From Hevea brasiliensis (Eukaryota; Streptophyta; Magnoliopsida; Malpighiales; Euphorbiaceae): 64,000 nucleotides of DNA. The position numbers and the translations under genes were made by a program. Positions within the stretch are counted from its first letter, which is position 1. Each line of letters starts with the position of its first letter. The stretch lies in contig NC_079496.1 of assembly GCF_030052815.1 (NCBI RefSeq), forward strand, positions 13,531,100-13,595,099, written 5' to 3'. Under the pieces are notes generated by a model that saw only the letters and a program-made list of their open reading frames with translations, was not told the DNA's origin and ran no database searches. Of this stretch, positions 59,901-64,000 are shown one piece after another.

Positions 59901-60396
59901 TGTAAAAACTAGTCATGAGCAGTTGTATAAAGTTGTAATAATATCATTTTAGATTTGCTAATGTAAAGTGGTTGATAAATGTAATTTGTTTTTACTTTAA
60001 TGAAAAATGATTGGAAATATTGAGTTGTGAATTATTAATTTGAATTTTAGAGTTTGTGAAATGATGTTGAAGTTTGTTGTGGTAGTTGTTGAGTTGATGA
60101 AATAAATTATTGAAAGTGTTTTTACAGGTTTGTGAAGAATTGTTTTCTTAAAATACAGACGGCACTCTGCTGAAATTTTTCCAAAATTTGTATAAAAATA
60201 AAAATGGACAAAAATTTTAGCTAGCTTTTAAACTTATATTAAATGTAAGAAAATGCTCACCACTTCCAAAAAGTAAGAAAAAGGTTTTTAAAATCCCTTA
60301 TAGGGTACTTAATGAGTTATCGGTAGGTGAAGTTCGGTAGTTCATTAGGTATTCTACGGGATCATGTTATGCCTTACAGAAGGGTAAGGTGTGATA
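56912..60396 (+). repeat. Tekay/Del-type 5' LTR (about 3485 bp)
   Basis: From TGTAACACCCC to AAGGTGTGATA just before the PBS; the 3' end is mutated from the usual GTTACA. No coding sequence. A GGGTATAAATTTATACCC palindrome at 59842-59859 is a candidate TATA region. Confidence 0.82.
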
Positions 60397-60404
60397 TGTT
60401 TTAG

Positions 60405-60416
60405 TGGTATCAGAGC
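60405..60416 (+). other. Tekay primer binding site (initiator Met-tRNA)
   Basis: TGGTATCAGAGC, the perfect complement to the plant initiator Met-tRNA 3' end, 8 bp after the LTR. Confidence 0.88.
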
Positions 60417-60584
60417 GAATTTTTGATGTATATTTTAACTTGTGAATTTGTATCTTTTCTTTGATAAGTTCAACTGCTCAATGTCTTTATTTGTTACATA
60501 CAATGTATTACATTATAAATATGAACTAACGGAGGGAATCTCCTTGTATTATTTGTTCAAGAGATATCTCAACTCCAATTTGAA

Positions 60585-61660
60585 ATGGAAGAAGGGGATC
60601 GCTCTGTTGAGCAGTCTGTAGAGGCTGAGTCCCAAGGGGAAGCCCTAGCTCTCCAAAATATTAGTGGGTCAGTGGCACCAGCCCCACAAATGCCGCAGTT
60701 TTCCTATACAATTCGCCTAGCAGATGGCTGTAATGTTTCAACAGATGGCTGGGGGTATACCTGTTCAAGCTCCACCCCAGACTTCTGTGGTGGAACCTCA
60801 AGCCCCAGTTAGACAATATGACAAGCTGTTAAAGAATGGGGCGACAAAATTTAGGGGTACAGTAGACCCTTTAGAGGCAGAGCAGTGGTTGGAAAGAATG
60901 GACAGAGTATTCAAGAAACTGCACTGCCTAGATGAACTAAAGTTTGAGTATTCGGTATCTTTGTTGTAAGGAGACGCATATGACTGGTGGAAGACCATCT
61001 CCCACAGCTTGGCAAAACAGCCAGTATTAACCTGGGATGATTTCATCAGAGAGTTCAGACAGAAATATGTCCCAGATGCATATGTGGATCAGAAACTACA
61101 AGAATTTCTGAGTTTGAAATAAGGCAATAGAACAGTGGCAGAATATGAGAGGGAGTTCTCTCGCTTAAGCCACTATGCTGGGAGTCTCCTGTCTACCAGC
61201 AAAGAAAGGTGCAAGAGATTTGAAACGGGTTTGAAGCCCAGTTTGATGATGCAAGTAGTGGGATTCAGACACAGTAACTTCTCTGAGCTCATCTCTTAGG
61301 CACTTGAGTTGGAAAGGATTGAATTAGAAGCGACCCCAGTAAAAGAAAAATCTGAGAAGACTAAAAAATCAGAGAAAGATAAAGGGGATAAGTCAGTAGA
61401 GCAAAGTTCCAGTGGTACATCTAGAAAAAAGAAGAAATTTTGGGGACCTAGCAGAGGTAGAGGTGGAAGGTTTGGAAGGGGTAAATTCTCTGGACAAAGA
61501 CCCCCTAGATCTGGTCCGCAGTCGACCAGGGGTTCACATCCTCCCCGCCCCTGTGAGACTTATGGCAAGATTCATGGGGGAGAATGCTATTGGGCAATAG
61601 GAGCTTGCTTTAACTGTGGAGGCAAGGGCCATCTCGCTAAGGACTGTACCAGTGCCCCTA
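60585..61660 (+). pseudogene. Tekay gag with CCHC zinc knuckle
   Basis: ATG at 60585 (MEEGDRSVEQ). The frame shifts near 60730, where CAGATGGCT is duplicated, and continues in another frame: KFRGTVDPLEAEQWLERMD, DWWKTISHSL, KYVPDAYVDQKLQEFLSLK, AEYEREFSRLSHYAG, a basic stretch and the knuckle [14 protein letters not shown]. In-frame stops at 60967-60969 and after LSLK (about 61120) and ELIS (about 61297). Clearly gag, not translatable. Confidence 0.85.
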
Positions 61661-64000
61661 GATTTGGTCTAGCTCCTACTACTGCAGAAGGGTCTATTCA
61701 TAGTCCTGCTATCAGAGGTTCACAACCGATTAGCAGAGGAAAAGGCAGAGGTAGAGGCAATGTTTCTGGCAGTCAGGGTACTATTAGCCAGTCAACACAA
61801 GGGAGTGCTCCAGCCAGGGTTTACACGATGAGACAGCGAGAAGAGGCTGAGACTTTCGATGTTGTAGCCTATACATTCTCTATCTCTGATCAAGATGTAT
61901 TTGTACTGTTTGATCCGAGTTCAACCCACTCGTATGTTAGTGCTAGCATAGTCAGTTCACTTGCTGTTCCGTATGCCAAAATGGATTTTGAAGTGCTAGT
62001 AACTAGTCCATTAGGACAAGAGGTCCGGGTCAACAGAATCTATAGAGACTATCCTTTAGTGATCCAAGGACATGTTTTTCTGTCAGATTTGATTGAAATG
62101 CCCTTCAGAGATTATGATATCATCTTGGACATGGATTGGTTAGCCAAGCATCATGCCATGATTGACTGTAGACTGAAGACAGTCACTTTTGGTCTTCCTC
62201 TGTATGGTGATTTGGTAATACATGGGGAGAGGCAGTTACTGCCATCAAACATCATTTCGGCTGCACTAGCCAGAAGGATGATCAGAAAAGGGTGTGAAGC
62301 ATACTTGGCACATGTGATAGATACCCAAGTGGGGAGCCCAGCACTGAGGGACATCCCTACGGTATGTGACTTTTCGGATGTGTTTCCTGATGAATTGCCA
62401 GGATTACCTCCAGAAAGAGAAGTGCAGTTTGAGATTGATGTCATGCCTGGTGTGGATCCAATCTCGATAACACCATATCGAATGGCACCAGCAGAATTGA
62501 AAGAGTTGAAAGTGCAGTTGCAAGAGCTGCTTGACAAGGGCTTTATTCACCCTAGTGTGTCACCTTGGGGAGTGCCAGTGTTGTTTGTTAAGAAGAAAGA
62601 TGGCACTCTCCGTTTATGTATTGACTACTGGAAGTTGAATAAGGTGACAATAAAGAACAGATATCCATTGCCTCGCATTGATGACTTGTTTGATCAGTTG
62701 AGGGGTGCAGCTGTGTTCTCTAAAATTGACCTGAGATCAGGTTATTATCAGCTAAAAGTACAAGAGCAAAGTATTCCTAAAACTGCCTTTAGAACCCGCT
62801 ATGGCCATTATGAGTTTTTGGTCATGCTATTCGGGTTAACTAATGCTCCGGCTGCTTTTATAGATCTGATGAATACTATCTTCAGACCATACCTCGACTA
62901 GTTTGTTGTGGTATTCATAAATGATATATTGGTCTATTCGAGGAGTGCAAAAGAGCATGATAGACATCTGCAAATTGTACTGCAGACTTTGAGGGAGAAA
63001 CAGTTATACGCCAAATTGTCAAAGTGTGAGTTTACTGAAAGAAATATCCTTCTTGGGGCACGTAGTATCAGTAGAGGGCATCAAGGTAGATCCAAGTAAG
63101 ATAGAAGCTGTCCTTAATTGGAGACCTACCAGAAATATCACGGAGATTCGCAGTTTTCTGGGTTTAGCTAGATACTACCGCCGATTTGTGAAAGGGTTCT
63201 CCATATTGGCATCTCCATTGACCAAATTACTTAAAAAAGATGTGAAATTTCAGTGGACGGATAAATGCCAACAGAGTTTTGATGAGTTGAAGAGATGTTT
63301 AACTAAGGCTCCAGTCCTTACTTTACCTATCCCGGGTAAAGAGTATATTGTTTACAGCGATGCTTCTCACAATGGTTTAGGCTGTGTATTGATGCAAGGG
63401 AAGAATGTCATTGCCTATGCATCACGCCAGCTGAAACGCATGAGAGGAACTATCCGATACATGACTTGGAGCTAGTAGCTATTGTGTTCACTCTTAAGAT
63501 CTGGAGACACTATTTGTATGGGGAGAAATGCTACATTTACATAGATCATAAGAGTTTGAAGTATCTGGGTACTCAGAAGGAGTTGAATTTGAGATAGAGG
63601 AGATGGTTAGAGTTGATAAAAGACTATGATTGTCTGATAGACTATCAGCCAGGAAAAGCTAATGTTGTAGCTGACGCCTTAAGTTGCAAGACTATGGCAA
63701 GTCTACGGGTTTCTCTTTTGTCTATGGTACATGAGTTGAGAGTATTGCATGCCAGCTTAGAGATTAATGATGAGGGGCAAACAGCAGTCGCATGGCATGT
63801 GTAGCCAGTGTTGATTGATCAGATCAGAATGGCTGCTCAGAATGATCAGAAGTATCAGAAGTTGTTAGAAGAAGTTAGACACAACAAGAAACTAGAATTC
63901 TCAGTAAGAGATGATGGCCTATTGCTACACCAGGGCAGAATGTGCATTCCTAATAATGTTGATTTGAGGCAGATCATTTTGAAAGAAGCACATGAGTCTC
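61661..64000 (+). pseudogene. Tekay pol: protease, RT, RNase H (partial)
   Basis: Protease with [13 protein letters not shown] (DPS where D-S/T-G is expected, so the catalytic motif is lost). RT with [39 protein letters not shown] and a damaged active site [11 protein letters not shown] (first Asp of the pair is Asn), just after an in-frame TAG at 62899-62901. A frameshift near 63040 leads to [17 protein letters not shown] and RNase [17 protein letters not shown]; further shifts and stops follow (63473, 63595, 63802). The integrase zinc-finger region (LLLHQGRMCIPNN) is reached at the edge. Confidence 0.87.

Larger units (their letters stand above)
56912..64000 (+). mobile_element. Tekay/Del-type Ty3-gypsy element, 3' part outside window
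   Basis: Starts TGTAACACCCC at 56912 inside the copia remnant. A long LTR to about 60396, a Met-tRNA PBS, then gag and pol in the sense direction up to the window edge (start of the integrase region). The LTR start matches, in inverse orientation, the ends of the solo LTRs at 10340-55343 and 17974-21113. Many stops and frameshifts: an old copy. Confidence 0.88.

Noticed and set aside
1..64000. tRNA, rRNA or other structural RNA genes
   Set aside because: None seen; the only tRNA-like sequences are the short retrotransposon primer sites.

Overview
This is nuclear DNA from a plant, almost certainly a eudicot. The evidence is one plant-type LRR receptor kinase gene, plant-lineage LTR retrotransposons (Ogre/Tat, Athila, Tekay/Del, Ty1/copia), an RTE-type LINE with a short-repeat tail, and AT-rich intergenic DNA. 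The receptor kinase resembles MIK2-like genes, and a Malpighiales/Euphorbiaceae-like source is possible, but the family cannot be fixed from the sequence alone.

Layout. (1) 1-3476, minus strand: a MIK2-like LRR receptor kinase with two visible exons, running off the left edge. It is the only host gene and looks intact. (2) 3477-10339: AT-rich intergenic DNA with a diverged segmental duplication (about 3.88-5.50 kb and 8.73-10.19 kb), a Helitron-like repeat family, GA-rich and AT microsatellites. (3) 10340-55343: a nest of transposons. The outermost shell is one Tekay/Del-type solo LTR (minus strand, TSD AAATG, about 3.7 kb when the insertions are removed). Three elements sit in it: a 1.71 kb Athila-like solo LTR (11071-12780, TSD ATACT), a complete Ogre/Tat element (14060-41117, TSD CTGGG) and a complete Athila-like element on the minus strand (42381-54882, TSD TTATG). 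The 5' LTR of the Ogre element was in turn hit by an RTE LINE fragment (16576-17042, 11-bp TSD) and by a second Tekay-type solo LTR (17974-21113, TSD GTATA). (4) 55351-56911: a decayed Ty1/copia element. (5) 56912-64000: a decayed Tekay/Del element on the plus strand (3.49 kb 5' LTR, Met-tRNA PBS, gag-pol), cut by the right edge.

The Ogre element has 5.88 kb LTRs, an Arg-tRNA-type PBS, an extra ORF1 upstream of gag, a gag-protease-G-patch ORF, a predicted intron between protease and RT, RT-RNase H-archaeal-type RNase H-integrase, and a 3' UTR with two kinds of tandem repeats. Its ORFs are interrupted by a few point stops. The most unusual part is the LTR itself. On the antisense strand it carries a TATA box and a two-exon gene of about 600 codons (a gag-like domain of the 'putative gypsy type transposon' type plus a coiled coil and an acidic tail), then three tandem 16-bp palindromes, then a second antisense hydrophobic ORF with its own TATA box. 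Both LTRs carry the whole cassette with the same splice sites; each copy has different inactivating mutations.

All coordinates and TSD matches were read by eye. Family names rest on recognisable motifs, not on database searches.
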